Shown: positions 35,385 to 45,680 of the stretch, in pieces
How positions within the stretch are numbered: the stretch's first letter is position 1
Layout: each line of letters starts with the position of its first letter
Source: Eubacteriales bacterium
Lineage (GTDB): Bacteria; Bacillota; Clostridia; Lachnospirales; Lachnospiraceae
Length of the DNA stretch: 64,000 nucleotides
Direction: 5' to 3'
Assembly (NCBI GenBank): GCA_030526265.1
Contig: JAUNDE010000005.1
Coordinates: forward strand, 1-64,000
Position numbers and translations under genes: made by a program
Notes under the pieces: model-generated
The model's input: the letters and a program-made list of their open reading frames with translations, nothing else
Database searches by the model: none
Told to the model about the DNA's origin: nothing

Positions 35385-37073
35385 ATGGGAGATAAAGAAA
35401 AAGTTGAACTTGAGCAGAATTCTGCTGCTGTATCAGAATGTGTAACTGAAGAACAGGAAGAAGATACATCAGAGGTTGCTGAATCGGTGGAAGAGAAATC
35501 AGAAGAACATGATGCAATTGAATCGGATGATCTGCCTGAAGAAGAATATGAAGAGTCTGATGAAGAGATAGAATTTATTGGAGAAGATGAGTTCGAAGAC
35601 AGAGAACAATATGATGATGAAATTATTTCAGATTCCGGAGAAAATGTGGCGCTGACTGAGGCAGAGATTGCCTGGGAGAAAAGCAAAAAGCGAAAGAAAA
35701 TACGAAACATCATTCTTGGTATTTTGCTGGTTGTTCTTGTGATATATTGTGGGACAGTATTCTTTTTCCAAAGTCATTTTCTTCCGTTTACAAAGATAAA
35801 TGGGAATGATTTTTCGATGAAGACCGTGCAGCAGGTTGAAGATTATATGATGAGACAGGTAGAAGATTATTCACTGACGCTGTTAGAATCGGATGGAAAG
35901 AAAGAAATCATCAAAGGATCCGATATTAATCTTCAGTACATGCCTGGAGAAGATGTGAAAAAGCTGATGAATAGTCAGGATTCATGGCTTTGGGTGAAAT
36001 CACTCTGGGATCATCCGGAGATTGAGGCTGCTGTCGGTGTAGAATACAATAAATCAAAATTAACGAAAGTTGTGAACAGCCTGAAATGCGTGACAGATGA
36101 GCCTGTTGTTTCAGTATCGGCGCACCCTGAGTTTAAAGAAACACAGTTTGAGGTTGTAGAGGAACAGATCGGAACTGAGATAGACGAAGATGTCTTCTCA
36201 AAAGCCGTTACAAAAGCGATTGATGAGTTCCTGCCTGAGCTTGATATGCTTGAAGAAGGATGTTATATTCTGCCGAAATTCTTAAAGGATTCACCGGAAG
36301 TGATCGAGGCGGCAAAGCAGATGAACAGCTATTTGGGAGCAAATATCACACTGGACTTTAATCCAAATACAGAAGTCGTAGACTCAGCTCAGATTGCGCA
36401 GTGGGTCGTTGTTGATGAGAATATGCAGGTGACTTTTAATCAGGAACTTGTACGTGCATATGTGGCGAGTCTTGCAGAAAAGTATGATACATATGGAAAA
36501 CCAAGGACATTTGTGACCGGATATGGTAATACAGTGGAAGTTCAGGGTGGATCGTATGGATGGCAGATCGATCAGGAGGCAGAGTATGCTGCACTGACTG
36601 CCAATATTCAAAACGCAGAGACAGTTACACGTGAGCCGAATTACAGCAGACGCGGTGCGACCCATGAAGGAAATGATTTTGGCAATACATATATTGAGAT
36701 TGATCTTTCCAGACAGCATCTGTTTGTTTTTCAGAATGGACAGTGTACAATGCAGTCCGATGTTGTAACCGGAAATCCAAATCTTGGAAACGGAACACCA
36801 CAAGGCGTTTATACGATTGCTTATAAACAGACAAACGTAGTGCTTCGCGGTCCGAAGAAACCAGATGGAACATATGAATGGGAATCACCGGTAACATACT
36901 GGATGCCATTCAATGGAGGAATTGGTCTTCATGATGCTCCTTGGAGAGGGTCATTTGGGGGTACGATCTACAATGGAAATGGTTCACATGGCTGTGTGAA
37001 TCTTCCGCCGTCATTTGCAGCGCAGATTTATCAGGTTGTAGAGGCTGGAATGCCGGTGGTGTGTCACTATTAA
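35385..37073 (+). CDS. membrane-anchored L,D-transpeptidase (YkuD) with PG-binding domains
   Basis: 562 residues. An acidic cytoplasmic N-terminus of about 95 residues is followed by one membrane span (IRNIILGILLVVLVIYCGTVFF, about residues 105-126). The extracellular part has about two YkuD-associated peptidoglycan-binding-4 type domains and a C-terminal YkuD catalytic domain with IGLHDAPWRG and the SHGCVNLP motif bearing the catalytic Cys. It should make 3-3 cross-links in the wall or modify peptidoglycan. TGAGGAG lies 9 bases before ATG 35385. A terminator follows. Confidence 0.9.
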   Translation: MGDKEKVELEQNSAAVSECVTEEQEEDTSEVAESVEEKSEEHDAIESDDLPEEEYEESDEEIEFIGEDEFEDREQYDDEIISDSGENVALTEAEIAWEKSKKRKKIRNIILGILLVVLVIYCGTVFFFQSHFLPFTKINGNDFSMKTVQQVEDYMMRQVEDYSLTLLESDGKKEIIKGSDINLQYMPGEDVKKLMNSQDSWLWVKSLWDHPEIEAAVGVEYNKSKLTKVVNSLKCVTDEPVVSVSAHPEFKETQFEVVEEQIGTEIDEDVFSKAVTKAIDEFLPELDMLEEGCYILPKFLKDSPEVIEAAKQMNSYLGANITLDFNPNTEVVDSAQIAQWVVVDENMQVTFNQELVRAYVASLAEKYDTYGKPRTFVTGYGNTVEVQGGSYGWQIDQEAEYAALTANIQNAETVTREPNYSRRGATHEGNDFGNTYIEIDLSRQHLFVFQNGQCTMQSDVVTGNPNLGNGTPQGVYTIAYKQTNVVLRGPKKPDGTYEWESPVTYWMPFNGGIGLHDAPWRGSFGGTIYNGNGSHGCVNLPPSFAAQIYQVVEAGMPVVCHY

Positions 37074-37086
37074 ATCGAAAGAATAC

Positions 37087-37118
37087 CGCCTCGGTATAGT
37101 TTACCGGGGCGTGAGTTT
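37087..37118 (+). terminator. terminator of the L,D-transpeptidase gene
   Basis: CGCCTCGGTA/TACCGGGGCG stem (one G-T pair) then TGAGTTTTA. Confidence 0.7.
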
Positions 37119-37171
37119 TATCTCAGTCGAAGAAGAATCGCGCGCCAAGTCTCATGTGCGTTCGACTTGAA
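37112..37171. repeat. dispersed intergenic repeat, fullest copy
   Basis: Outer arms AGTCGAA (37125) and TTCGACT (about 37161) enclose GAAGAATCGCGCGCCAAG and TCTCATGTGCG. It shares GCGCGCC/GTGCGCC, GTCTCA and TTGACTTGAA/TTCGACTTGAA with copies at 1882 and 21849. It lies between a terminator and the tgt start. Confidence 0.6.
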
Positions 37172-37202
37172 CTCGGTGGAATATATGGTACAGGAGAGGA
37201 TT

Positions 37203-38336
37203 ATGTATGAATTGATTAAAAAAGAAGGGCGTGCAAAACGCGGGAGACTTCACACGGTACATGGTGTCATTGAGACGCCTGTGTTCATGAATGTAGGAAC
37301 AATTGCGGCAATCAAAGGTGCAGTTTCTACAGAGGATCTTCAGCAGATCGGAACTCAGGTGGAGCTTTCAAATACGTATCATTTACATGTGCGTCCGGGT
37401 GATCAGATTGTAAAAAAACTTGGCGGTCTTCACAAATTTATGGTGTGGGACAAGCCTATTTTGACAGATTCCGGTGGCTTTCAGGTGTTTTCACTTGCTG
37501 GTCTTCGAAAAATCAAAGAAGAAGGTGTATATTTTCAGTCGCATATAGATGGGCGAAAGATATTTATGGGTCCGGAAGAGAGTATGCAGATACAGTCAAA
37601 TCTTGCATCAACGATTGCCATGGCTTTCGATGAATGTCCGCCAAGTCTTGCAAGCAGAGAGTATATGGAAAACTCTGTAAACAGAACAACAAGATGGCTT
37701 GCAAGATGTAAGAAAGAAATGGAGAGATTGAATTCCCTTCCGGAAACAATCAATAAGAATCAGCTCTTGTTTGGTATCAATCAGGGTGGAATTTATGAAG
37801 ATATTCGTGTGAGACATGCGAAGGAAATTGCTGAGATGGACCTGGACGGTTATGCGATCGGAGGACTGGCAGTTGGAGAATCTCACGAGGAAATGTATCG
37901 TATTCTTGATGAGGTGGTTCCTTATCTTCCGGATAATAAACCAACATACCTGATGGGCGTTGGAACACCTGCAAATATTCTGGAAGCAGTCGACCGTGGC
38001 GTAGATTTCTTTGACTGTGTTTATCCGAGCAGAAATGGAAGACACGGGCATGTCTATACGCATCATGGGAAGCTGAATCTGTTTAATGCAAAGTATGAGC
38101 TGGACGACAGACCGATCGAAGAAGAATGTAACTGTCCGGCTTGCAGAACCTATTCGAGAGCCTATATCAGACACTTGCTGAAAGCAAAAGAAATGCTGGG
38201 AATGCGTCTTTGTGTACTTCATAATCTTTATTATTATAATCATCTGATGGAAGAGATCAGAGATGCACTTGATCAGGGTAATTATAAGGAATTCAAAAAG
38301 AAGGCACTTAGTGATCTTCAGACTCCTTTTATTTAA
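37203..38336 (+). CDS. tgt: queuine/preQ1 tRNA-ribosyltransferase
   Basis: 377 residues. It exchanges guanine 34 of Asp, Asn, His and Tyr tRNAs for preQ1. The base-binding Asp is in LTDSGGFQVFSL, the nucleophile Asp in FDCVYPSRNGRHG, and the zinc ligands in CNCPACRTYSRAYIRHL plus a late His. AGGAGAGG is 4-9 bases before ATG 37203; the open frame extends 36 bases upstream into the repeat. No queA neighbours it; yajC follows after 116 bases, a common arrangement. Confidence 0.96.
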   Translation: MYELIKKEGRAKRGRLHTVHGVIETPVFMNVGTIAAIKGAVSTEDLQQIGTQVELSNTYHLHVRPGDQIVKKLGGLHKFMVWDKPILTDSGGFQVFSLAGLRKIKEEGVYFQSHIDGRKIFMGPEESMQIQSNLASTIAMAFDECPPSLASREYMENSVNRTTRWLARCKKEMERLNSLPETINKNQLLFGINQGGIYEDIRVRHAKEIAEMDLDGYAIGGLAVGESHEEMYRILDEVVPYLPDNKPTYLMGVGTPANILEAVDRGVDFFDCVYPSRNGRHGHVYTHHGKLNLFNAKYELDDRPIEEECNCPACRTYSRAYIRHLLKAKEMLGMRLCVLHNLYYYNHLMEEIRDALDQGNYKEFKKKALSDLQTPFI

Positions 38337-38452
38337 TTTGCAAACGGACAGACGGAATTATGATAAAAGATTTATAAAAAGTATTGATGAATGTAGAATT
38401 ATTGTGTAAAATAGTATCCAGTATGTTTTGGAATTAACAGGAGGAATATCAT

Positions 38453-38731
38453 ATGAGCAGTGGAATTTCACTTATTATTGTGTATGCAGCGATTATCGGA
38501 GTATTTTATTTTATTTTTCTGAGACCTCAGAAAAAAGAACAGAGAAGAGTAGCGGCTATGCTTGCAGATCTTGAAGTAGGAGATACCGTGCTTACAACAA
38601 GCGGATTCTATGGAGTTATCATCGATGTTACAGATGAGGACGTGATCGTAGAATTCGGAAGTAATAAAAACTGTCGTATCCCAATGCAGAAAGCAGCAAT
38701 TGCACAGGTTGAAAAACCGGATGCAGAATAA
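38453..38731 (+). CDS. yajC: preprotein translocase accessory protein YajC
   Basis: 92 residues with one N-terminal membrane segment (SLIIVYAAIIGVFYFIFLRP), followed by RPQKKEQRRVAAMLADLEVGDTV, the standard YajC pattern, and a small soluble domain. It associates with SecDF. GGAGG lies 10 bases before ATG 38453. No secD or secF is seen; a terminator follows, so it ends the tgt-yajC unit. Confidence 0.93.
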   Translation: MSSGISLIIVYAAIIGVFYFIFLRPQKKEQRRVAAMLADLEVGDTVLTTSGFYGVIIDVTDEDVIVEFGSNKNCRIPMQKAAIAQVEKPDAE

Positions 38732-38745
38732 CAGAACTGAGAGAA

Positions 38746-38785
38746 GGAGTGCCAGCTATAAAATAGAGGGCACTCTAATTTTTTT
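38746..38785 (+). terminator. terminator after yajC
   Basis: GGAGTGCC/GGGCACTC stem (38746-38753 and 38768-38775) followed by TAATTTTTTT. Confidence 0.85.
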
Positions 38786-38867
38786 ACAGCCAAGGGTTGA
38801 AAGGATAGTGAAAATGCGATATCATTAGGAATAATAACGTTTTTTTGACAGAAAGAAGGAGAGAATG

Positions 38868-39953
38868 ATGAACCTTAAGATTGGTGTGATCAAAGGGGAT
38901 GGAATCGGACCGGAAGTTGTTACAGAGGCAATGAAGGTATTGGATAAGGTCGGAGAAGTCTACGGACATACATATTCTTATGAACAGTTGCTGATGGGTG
39001 GAGCATCCATAGATGTACATGGGGTGCCTATCACTGATGAAATGATTGAGACTGCGAAATCATGTGAGGCGATTCTGATGGGATCGATCGGTGGAGATGC
39101 GAAGACTTCACCGTGGTACAAACTGGAACCATCGAAACGTCCGGAGGCAGGACTCCTTAAAATAAGAAAAGCATTGAATCTGTTTGCAAATCTTCGTCCT
39201 GCAGTGCTCTATGATGAACTTAAGGGAGCATGTCCTTTAAAGGAAGAGCTTACAGAAGGCGGGTTCGACATGATGATCATGCGTGAATTAACGGGTGGCC
39301 TTTATTTCGGAGAAAGAAAGACAGAAGAAATCGATGGTCTCATGACAGCATGTGACTCTCTTACATATAATGAAGAAGAAATCCGCCGTATTGCGATCCG
39401 CGGATTTGATATCGCGATGAAGCGAAATAAAAAGGTGACAAGTGTCGACAAGGCAAACGTACTGGATTCGTCCAGACTGTGGAGAAAAGTTGTGGAAGAA
39501 GTTTCCAAAGATTATCCGGAAGTAACACTGGAGCATATGCTTGTCGATAACTGTGCGATGCAGCTCGTAAAGAATCCAAAGCAGTTTGATGTGATTCTTA
39601 CAGAAAACATGTTTGGTGATATTTTATCAGATGAAGCGAGTATGGTGACAGGATCGATTGGTATGTTGGCAAGTGCCAGCCTGAATGAGACGAAGTTTGG
39701 TCTGTATGAGCCAAGCGGTGGATCGGCACCTGACATTGCAGGAAAAGGAATAGCGAATCCGATCGCGACAATTCTCTCAGCAGCGATGATGCTCCGTTTC
39801 AGCTTTGATCTTGACAGAGAAGCTTCTGTGATCGAAGCAGCAGTGGAAAAGGTGCTGGAAGAAGGATACCGTACCATTGATATTATGTCGGAAGGCAAGA
39901 CACTCGTTGGAACAAGTGAGATGGGCGATCTGATCGCCGGTCATATTATATAG
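38868..39953 (+). CDS. leuB: 3-isopropylmalate dehydrogenase
   Basis: 361 residues. It oxidises and decarboxylates isopropylmalate in leucine synthesis. Family marks are [35 protein letters not shown], the DKANVL and SxLW segments, and the NAD site [10 protein letters not shown]...[29 protein letters not shown] before ATG 38868 (6 bases) favours it over ATG 38865. It leads an operon with ilvD, ilvB, serC and serA; leuA and leuCD are elsewhere. Confidence 0.94.
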   Translation: MNLKIGVIKGDGIGPEVVTEAMKVLDKVGEVYGHTYSYEQLLMGGASIDVHGVPITDEMIETAKSCEAILMGSIGGDAKTSPWYKLEPSKRPEAGLLKIRKALNLFANLRPAVLYDELKGACPLKEELTEGGFDMMIMRELTGGLYFGERKTEEIDGLMTACDSLTYNEEEIRRIAIRGFDIAMKRNKKVTSVDKANVLDSSRLWRKVVEEVSKDYPEVTLEHMLVDNCAMQLVKNPKQFDVILTENMFGDILSDEASMVTGSIGMLASASLNETKFGLYEPSGGSAPDIAGKGIANPIATILSAAMMLRFSFDLDREASVIEAAVEKVLEEGYRTIDIMSEGKTLVGTSEMGDLIAGHII

Positions 39954-39985
39954 AAAAGATAAAATCAGATCAGGAGGAAAAGGAA

Positions 39986-41659
39986 ATGAGAAGTGATACA
40001 GTTACAAAAGGCGTGCAGCAGGCACCGCACCGTTCATTATTTAATGCACTTGGACTTACAAAAGAAGAAATGGAAAGACCTCTGGTAGGTATTGTCAGCT
40101 CATATAATGAAATAGTGCCGGGACACATGAACCTGGACAAAATTGTGAATGCAGTAAAGCAGGGAGTTGCGATGGCAGGAGGAACGCCGATCGTATTCCC
40201 GGCAATCGCGGTATGCGATGGTATTGCAATGGGACATATTGGAATGAAGTATTCACTTGTTACAAGAGATCTGATCGCAGATTCGACAGAAGCAATGGCA
40301 ATGGCGCATCAGTTTGATGCACTTGTTATGGTTCCAAACTGCGATAAGAACGTACCTGGACTTCTTATGGCTGCTGCAAGGATCAATGTTCCGACAGTAT
40401 TCGTCAGCGGAGGACCAATGCTTGCAGGACATGTGAAGGGACAGAAGAGAAGTCTTTCAAGCATGTTTGAAGCGGTTGGATCATACGCAGCCGGTACGAT
40501 GACAGCAGAAGATGTATGTGAATTTGAAAATAAAGTATGTCCGACATGCGGATCATGCTCAGGTATGTATACTGCAAACAGTATGAACTGTCTGACAGAA
40601 GTACTTGGCATGGGACTTCCTGGAAACGGAACGATTCCTGCTGTTTATTCAGAAAGAATCCGTCTTGCGAAACATGCAGGAATGAAAGTAATGGAACTTT
40701 GGGAGAAAAATATCCGCCCGCTTGATATTATGACAGAAGATGCGATTCTCAATGCACTTACTGTGGATATGGCACTTGGATGTTCTACAAACAGCATGCT
40801 GCATCTTCCTGCGATCGCTCATGAGATCGGAATGGATTTTGAGATTGATTTTGCAAACGGAATCAGTGAAAAGACACCAAACCTCTGTCATCTTGCACCG
40901 GCAGGTCCGACATATATGGAAGATCTGAATGAAGCCGGCGGAGTTCACGCAGTTATGAATGAACTGAACAAACTTGGCCTTTTACATACAGATTGTATGA
41001 CAGTAACAGGAAAGACACTTGGAGAAAATATTGAGGGATGTGTGAACCGTAATCCGGAAGTCATCCGTCCTGTTGAAAATCCATACTCCGCAACAGGTGG
41101 CCTTGCAGTACTGAAAGGAAATCTGGCTCCGGATGGAAGTGTTGTAAAGCGTTCTGCCGTAGTTGAGGAGATGCTTGTACATGAAGGCCCTGCAAGAGTA
41201 TTTGAGTGTGAAGAGGATGCGATCGCTGCGATTAAAGGCGGAAAAATTGTTGCCGGAGATGTTGTAGTTATCCGTTATGAAGGACCAAAGGGAGGACCTG
41301 GTATGAGAGAAATGCTGAATCCGACATCTGCCATTGCAGGAATGGGGCTCGGATCAAGTGTGGCACTTATTACAGACGGACGTTTCAGTGGTGCATCAAG
41401 AGGTGCTTCTATCGGACACGTTTCACCGGAAGCTGCAGTTGGAGGTCCGATCGCGCTTGTGGAAGAAGGAGATATCATTAAGATCAATATCCCTGAAATG
41501 AAGCTTGAACTTGCAGTTTCAGACGAAGAACTTGAAAGAAGAAGAGCAAACTGGCAGCCAAGAGAGCCTAAGGTGACAACCGGATACCTGGCAAGATATG
41601 CATCTATGGTAACATCCGGAAACAGAGGTGCAATCCTTGAAATACCAAAGGCAAAATAA
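39986..41659 (+). CDS. ilvD: dihydroxy-acid dehydratase
   Basis: 557 residues. It dehydrates the branched dihydroxy acids in isoleucine and valine synthesis. The iron-sulfur Cys are in [29 protein letters not shown] and related spots; [11 protein letters not shown] and GRFSGASRG follow. AGGAGGAAAAGG precedes ATG 39986, 33 bases after leuB. The [4Fe-4S] type suits an anaerobe. Confidence 0.96.
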   Translation: MRSDTVTKGVQQAPHRSLFNALGLTKEEMERPLVGIVSSYNEIVPGHMNLDKIVNAVKQGVAMAGGTPIVFPAIAVCDGIAMGHIGMKYSLVTRDLIADSTEAMAMAHQFDALVMVPNCDKNVPGLLMAAARINVPTVFVSGGPMLAGHVKGQKRSLSSMFEAVGSYAAGTMTAEDVCEFENKVCPTCGSCSGMYTANSMNCLTEVLGMGLPGNGTIPAVYSERIRLAKHAGMKVMELWEKNIRPLDIMTEDAILNALTVDMALGCSTNSMLHLPAIAHEIGMDFEIDFANGISEKTPNLCHLAPAGPTYMEDLNEAGGVHAVMNELNKLGLLHTDCMTVTGKTLGENIEGCVNRNPEVIRPVENPYSATGGLAVLKGNLAPDGSVVKRSAVVEEMLVHEGPARVFECEEDAIAAIKGGKIVAGDVVVIRYEGPKGGPGMREMLNPTSAIAGMGLGSSVALITDGRFSGASRGASIGHVSPEAAVGGPIALVEEGDIIKINIPEMKLELAVSDEELERRRANWQPREPKVTTGYLARYASMVTSGNRGAILEIPKAK

Positions 41660-41689
41660 TACAAAAGACAGAATGGGAGAAAGATCAAA

Positions 41690-43369
41690 ATGCAGTTAAC
41701 AGGATCACAGATCGTTATTGAATGTTTAAAAGAGCAGGGGGTAGATACGGTATTTGGCTATCCGGGCGGAGCTATTTTAAATGTCTACGATGAATTATAT
41801 AAACACAGTGATGAGATCACACATATCCTGACATCACATGAGCAGGGAGCATCCCATGCGGCAGACGGATATGCAAGAGCAACCGGAAAGGTTGGTGTAT
41901 GTTTTGCCACCAGCGGACCTGGTGCGACAAATCTTGTAACAGGAATTGCGACAGCATATATGGATTCCATCCCGATTGTTGCGATCACATGTAATGTTGG
42001 TGTATCACTTCTTGGAAAGGACAGTTTTCAGGAGGTTGACATCGCAGGTATCACAATGCCGATCACAAAGCATAATTATATTGTGAAAGACGTAAAGGAT
42101 CTTGCAGATACGATCCGCAAGGCTTTTGCAATCGCAAAGCAGGGAAGACCGGGTCCGGTCCTGATCGATATTCCAAAAGATGTGACAGCAAATAAAGCAG
42201 AGTATAAACCGGTGACGATTGATGAGTATGTTCCATCGCAGGATATCTGTGAGGCAGATCTTGACCACGCAGTCAGCATGATCAGAAAATCCAAGAAACC
42301 ATTTATTTTTGTTGGCGGCGGTGCAGTGCTTTCCGGAGCAAAAGAGGAACTCTATGAGTTTGTTAAGAAAGTGGATGCGCCGGTTACAGATTCGCTGATG
42401 GGAAAAGGAGCTTTCCCGGGAACGGATGATCTGTATACGGGAATGCTTGGAATGCATGGCACAAAGGCATCAAACTTTGGTGTGAGTGACTGTGACCTTC
42501 TGATCGTACTTGGCGCCAGATTCAGTGATCGTGTTACAGGAAACGCAAAGAAATTTGCAAGTAAGGCAAAGATCCTGCAGTTTGATGTCGATGCTGCCGA
42601 GATGAACAAAAATGTGATTATTGATGAGGGTGTGATCGGAGATTTGAGAGTTGCTCTCTCAAAGATGAACGAGAAGCTTGATCAGCAGAATCACGCAGAG
42701 TGGATCACAAAAATAAATGAATACAAAGAAAAATATCCGATGACATACAACCCGGAAGGTTTGACAGGTCCATATATTGTTGAGGAGATCTATCGCCAGA
42801 CAAACGGAGAAGCGATCATCTCGACTGAGGTTGGACAGCATCAAATGTGGGCTGCTCAGTATTATAAATATTCAGAGCCAAGAACATTCCTGACTTCCGG
42901 CGGACTTGGAACAATGGGATATGGGCTTGGAGCTTCGCTCGGAGCAAAGATGGGATGCCCGGAGAAAACAGTTGTCAATATCGCAGGAGACGGCTGCTTC
43001 CGAATGAATATGAATGAGATTGCGACTGCGGTCAGAAGCAACATTCCGGTTATTCAGGTTGTTATCAATAATCATGTACTCGGAATGGTTCGTCAGTGGC
43101 AGAATTTATTCTATGGAAAGAGATATTCTTCAACCGTACTGAATGATGCAGTTGATTTCGTGAAGCTTGCAGAGGCGATGGGAGCAGAGGCATACCGTGC
43201 AACTTCAAAAGAAGAATTTGCAGAGATATTTGCCACTGCACTGAAGCTTGGTAAACCGGTTTTGATTGATTGTCAGATTGATTCCGATGACAAGGTATGG
43301 CCGATGGTTGCACCGGGTGCAGCGATCAGCGAAGCGTTTGACGAAAAAGATATGCAGGAGAAAAAATAA
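41690..43369 (+). CDS. ilvB: acetolactate synthase, large subunit
   Basis: 559 residues, TPP- and FAD-dependent. The TPP glutamate is in TSHEQGASHAADGYAR, the middle FAD domain in DLLIVLGARFSDRVTG, and the thiamine-Mg motif NIAGDGCFRMNMNEIATA in the C-terminal domain. Catalyses the first shared step to valine and isoleucine. No ilvN small subunit follows; the next gene is serC, so feedback control would depend on a subunit encoded elsewhere. Operon position between ilvD and serC. Confidence 0.94.
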   Translation: MQLTGSQIVIECLKEQGVDTVFGYPGGAILNVYDELYKHSDEITHILTSHEQGASHAADGYARATGKVGVCFATSGPGATNLVTGIATAYMDSIPIVAITCNVGVSLLGKDSFQEVDIAGITMPITKHNYIVKDVKDLADTIRKAFAIAKQGRPGPVLIDIPKDVTANKAEYKPVTIDEYVPSQDICEADLDHAVSMIRKSKKPFIFVGGGAVLSGAKEELYEFVKKVDAPVTDSLMGKGAFPGTDDLYTGMLGMHGTKASNFGVSDCDLLIVLGARFSDRVTGNAKKFASKAKILQFDVDAAEMNKNVIIDEGVIGDLRVALSKMNEKLDQQNHAEWITKINEYKEKYPMTYNPEGLTGPYIVEEIYRQTNGEAIISTEVGQHQMWAAQYYKYSEPRTFLTSGGLGTMGYGLGASLGAKMGCPEKTVVNIAGDGCFRMNMNEIATAVRSNIPVIQVVINNHVLGMVRQWQNLFYGKRYSSTVLNDAVDFVKLAEAMGAEAYRATSKEEFAEIFATALKLGKPVLIDCQIDSDDKVWPMVAPGAAISEAFDEKDMQEKK

Positions 43370-43387
43370 TTGTTTGGAGGAATAAAG

Positions 43388-44470
43388 ATGAGCAGAGTGT
43401 ACAATTTTTCAGCAGGACCGGCTGTATTGCCTGAAGAGGTTCTGAGGGAAGTGGCAGAAGAGATGTTAGACTACAATGGAACGGGCATGTCTGTAATGGA
43501 GATGAGTCACCGCTCGAAAGCATACCAGGAAATCATCGATACAGCAGAGGCGGACCTCAGAGATCTGATGAATATTCCGGATAACTATAAAGTATTGTTT
43601 TTGCAGGGAGGCGCTTCTTTGCAATTTTCGATGATTCCGATGAATCTGATGAAAAATGGAGAGGCGGATTATATCGTAACAGGTCAGTGGGCTAAGAAAG
43701 CATATCAGGAAGCGCAGAAATATGGTAAAGCGAATAAGATCGCTACATCGGAAGACAAAACATTTTCCTATATTCCGGACTGTTCAGACCTTCCGATCTC
43801 TGAAAATGCTGATTATGTATATATCTGTGAAAATAATACGATTTATGGAACAAAATATAAGGAACTTCCGAACACGAAGGGAAAGATTCTTGTTGCAGAT
43901 GTTTCATCCTGCTTCCTTTCTGAGCCTGTAGATGTAGAAAAATATGGTGTGATCTATGGAGGCGTTCAGAAAAATATCGGACCGGCAGGTGTCGTGATTG
44001 TAATTATCAGAGAAGACCTGATCCGCGATGATCTTCCGGAAAATGTACCGACAATGTTAAAATATAAGACACATGCTGATGCAGGGTCTCTTTATAATAC
44101 ACCTCCGGCATATGGAATCTATGTCTGCGGAAAAGTCTTTCAATGGCTGAAAAAGCAGGGTGGTCTCGAAGCAATGAAAGAACACAATGAAAAGAAAGCG
44201 AAAATCTTATATGATTTTCTTGATGAAAGCAAATTGTTCAAAGGGACTGTGGAGAAAAAAGACCGTTCACTTATGAATGTTCCGTTTGTGACAGGAGATC
44301 CTGAACTGGATGCAAAATTTGTTAAAGAGTCAAAAGAAGCTGGATTTGAGAATCTGAAAGGCCACAGAACCGTGGGCGGTATGCGTGCAAGTATTTACAA
44401 CGCAATGCCAATCGAAGGTGTAGAGGCTCTTGTTGCCTTTATGAGAAAATTCGAGGAGGAAAATGCGTAA
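43388..44470 (+). CDS. serC: phosphoserine aminotransferase
   Basis: 360 residues, PLP enzyme that makes 3-phosphoserine. N-terminal YNFSAGPAVLPEEV, MSVMEMSHRSK, DVSSCFLSEP and the PLP lysine in YGGVQKNIGPAG are present, with a C-terminal GHRTVGGMRASIYNA. TTGGAGG is 8 bases before ATG 43388. It is followed by serA after 2 bases. Confidence 0.95.
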   Translation: MSRVYNFSAGPAVLPEEVLREVAEEMLDYNGTGMSVMEMSHRSKAYQEIIDTAEADLRDLMNIPDNYKVLFLQGGASLQFSMIPMNLMKNGEADYIVTGQWAKKAYQEAQKYGKANKIATSEDKTFSYIPDCSDLPISENADYVYICENNTIYGTKYKELPNTKGKILVADVSSCFLSEPVDVEKYGVIYGGVQKNIGPAGVVIVIIREDLIRDDLPENVPTMLKYKTHADAGSLYNTPPAYGIYVCGKVFQWLKKQGGLEAMKEHNEKKAKILYDFLDESKLFKGTVEKKDRSLMNVPFVTGDPELDAKFVKESKEAGFENLKGHRTVGGMRASIYNAMPIEGVEALVAFMRKFEEENA

Positions 44471-44472
44471 TC

Positions 44473-45636
44473 ATGTATAAATATTATTGTTATAATGCAA
44501 TTTCAGAAGTCGGACTTGAGAAACTCACAGAAGACTATGTCCCAGTCAGCGATCCGTCCGATGCAAACGGTATTCTTGTAAGGAGTGCATCGCTTCATGA
44601 TGTCACATTTGGAAAGGATCTGAAATGCATCGCAAGAGCGGGTGCGGGAGTGAACAATATTCCGCTTGAAAAATGTGCGGAAGAAGGGATTGTTGTATTC
44701 AATACACCGGGAGCAAATGCGAACGGTGTAAAAGAGCTTGTGATCTGTGGTATGCTTCTTGCATCAAGAGATGTCATCGGCGGAATCAACTGGGTTCAGG
44801 AAAATGAAGAAGATGGCAATATTGCAAAAGATGCGGAAAAAGCGAAAAAAGCATTTGCAGGTCAGGAACTTGTAGGTAAAAAACTTGGAGTCATCGGTCT
44901 TGGAGCAATCGGTGTTCTTGTGGCAAATGCTGCTACGGGACTTGGCATGGAGGTATATGGATATGATCCATATCTTTCTGTAGAATCAGCATGGAAGCTG
45001 TCAAGAAGCATCCATCACGCAAAAACAGTAGATGAGATCTATAACGAATGTGATTACATTACCATTCATGTTCCTGCGATTGAAAGTACAAAGGGAATGA
45101 TCGATGCAGATGCGATCAGCCTTATGAAAGACGGAGTGATCGTGCTGAACTTTGCGAGGGATGTACTTGTGAACAGCGAAGCGATGGTCGATGCTCTTGT
45201 GTCAGGAAAAGTGAAACATTATGTGACGGACTTCCCGACCCCGGAAATCGCAGGTGTGAAGGGAGCCATCGTGATCCCGCATCTTGGTGCTTCAACGGCA
45301 GAAGCGGAAGATAACTGTGCAAAAATGGCCGTGAAACAGATGATGGATTACCTGGAATACGGAAATATCAAGAATTCTGTGAACTACCCGAACTGCGATA
45401 TGGGATACCCGGGAGAAAACAAAAGAATTGCGGTTCTTCACAAAAATATTCCGAATATGATCGGCCAGTTTACAAGCGTCCTTGCAAAAGACAATATGAA
45501 TATTGCTGATATGACGAACAAAAGTAAAGGACAGTTCGCATATACGATGATAGATATTGATTCTGAAATACCGGAGACAGTAAGAGAGGATCTTTATGGA
45601 ATAAAAGGTGTATTGCGTGTGCGGATTGTAAATTAA
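44473..45636 (+). CDS. serA: D-3-phosphoglycerate dehydrogenase
   Basis: 387 residues. It oxidises 3-phosphoglycerate in the first serine step. The dehydrogenase core has ARAGAGVNNIPLE, the NAD site LGVIGLGAIGVLVANAA, and a catalytic His in IPHLGASTAEAE. The C-terminal ACT domain (from about residue 318) would bind serine for feedback control. It lacks the extra domain of long forms. It starts 2 bases after serC, as part of the leuB-serA operon. Confidence 0.95.
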   Translation: MYKYYCYNAISEVGLEKLTEDYVPVSDPSDANGILVRSASLHDVTFGKDLKCIARAGAGVNNIPLEKCAEEGIVVFNTPGANANGVKELVICGMLLASRDVIGGINWVQENEEDGNIAKDAEKAKKAFAGQELVGKKLGVIGLGAIGVLVANAATGLGMEVYGYDPYLSVESAWKLSRSIHHAKTVDEIYNECDYITIHVPAIESTKGMIDADAISLMKDGVIVLNFARDVLVNSEAMVDALVSGKVKHYVTDFPTPEIAGVKGAIVIPHLGASTAEAEDNCAKMAVKQMMDYLEYGNIKNSVNYPNCDMGYPGENKRIAVLHKNIPNMIGQFTSVLAKDNMNIADMTNKSKGQFAYTMIDIDSEIPETVREDLYGIKGVLRVRIVN

Positions 45637-45680
45637 CTCAGTGAATAAAGATTTCGATTTGATTCAGTAAAGAAATAAAA

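Noticed and set aside
38776..38867. T-box or leader peptide before leuB-ilvD-ilvB
   Set aside because: The 90-base gap after the yajC terminator is too short and contains no T-box core or codon-rich leader ORF.
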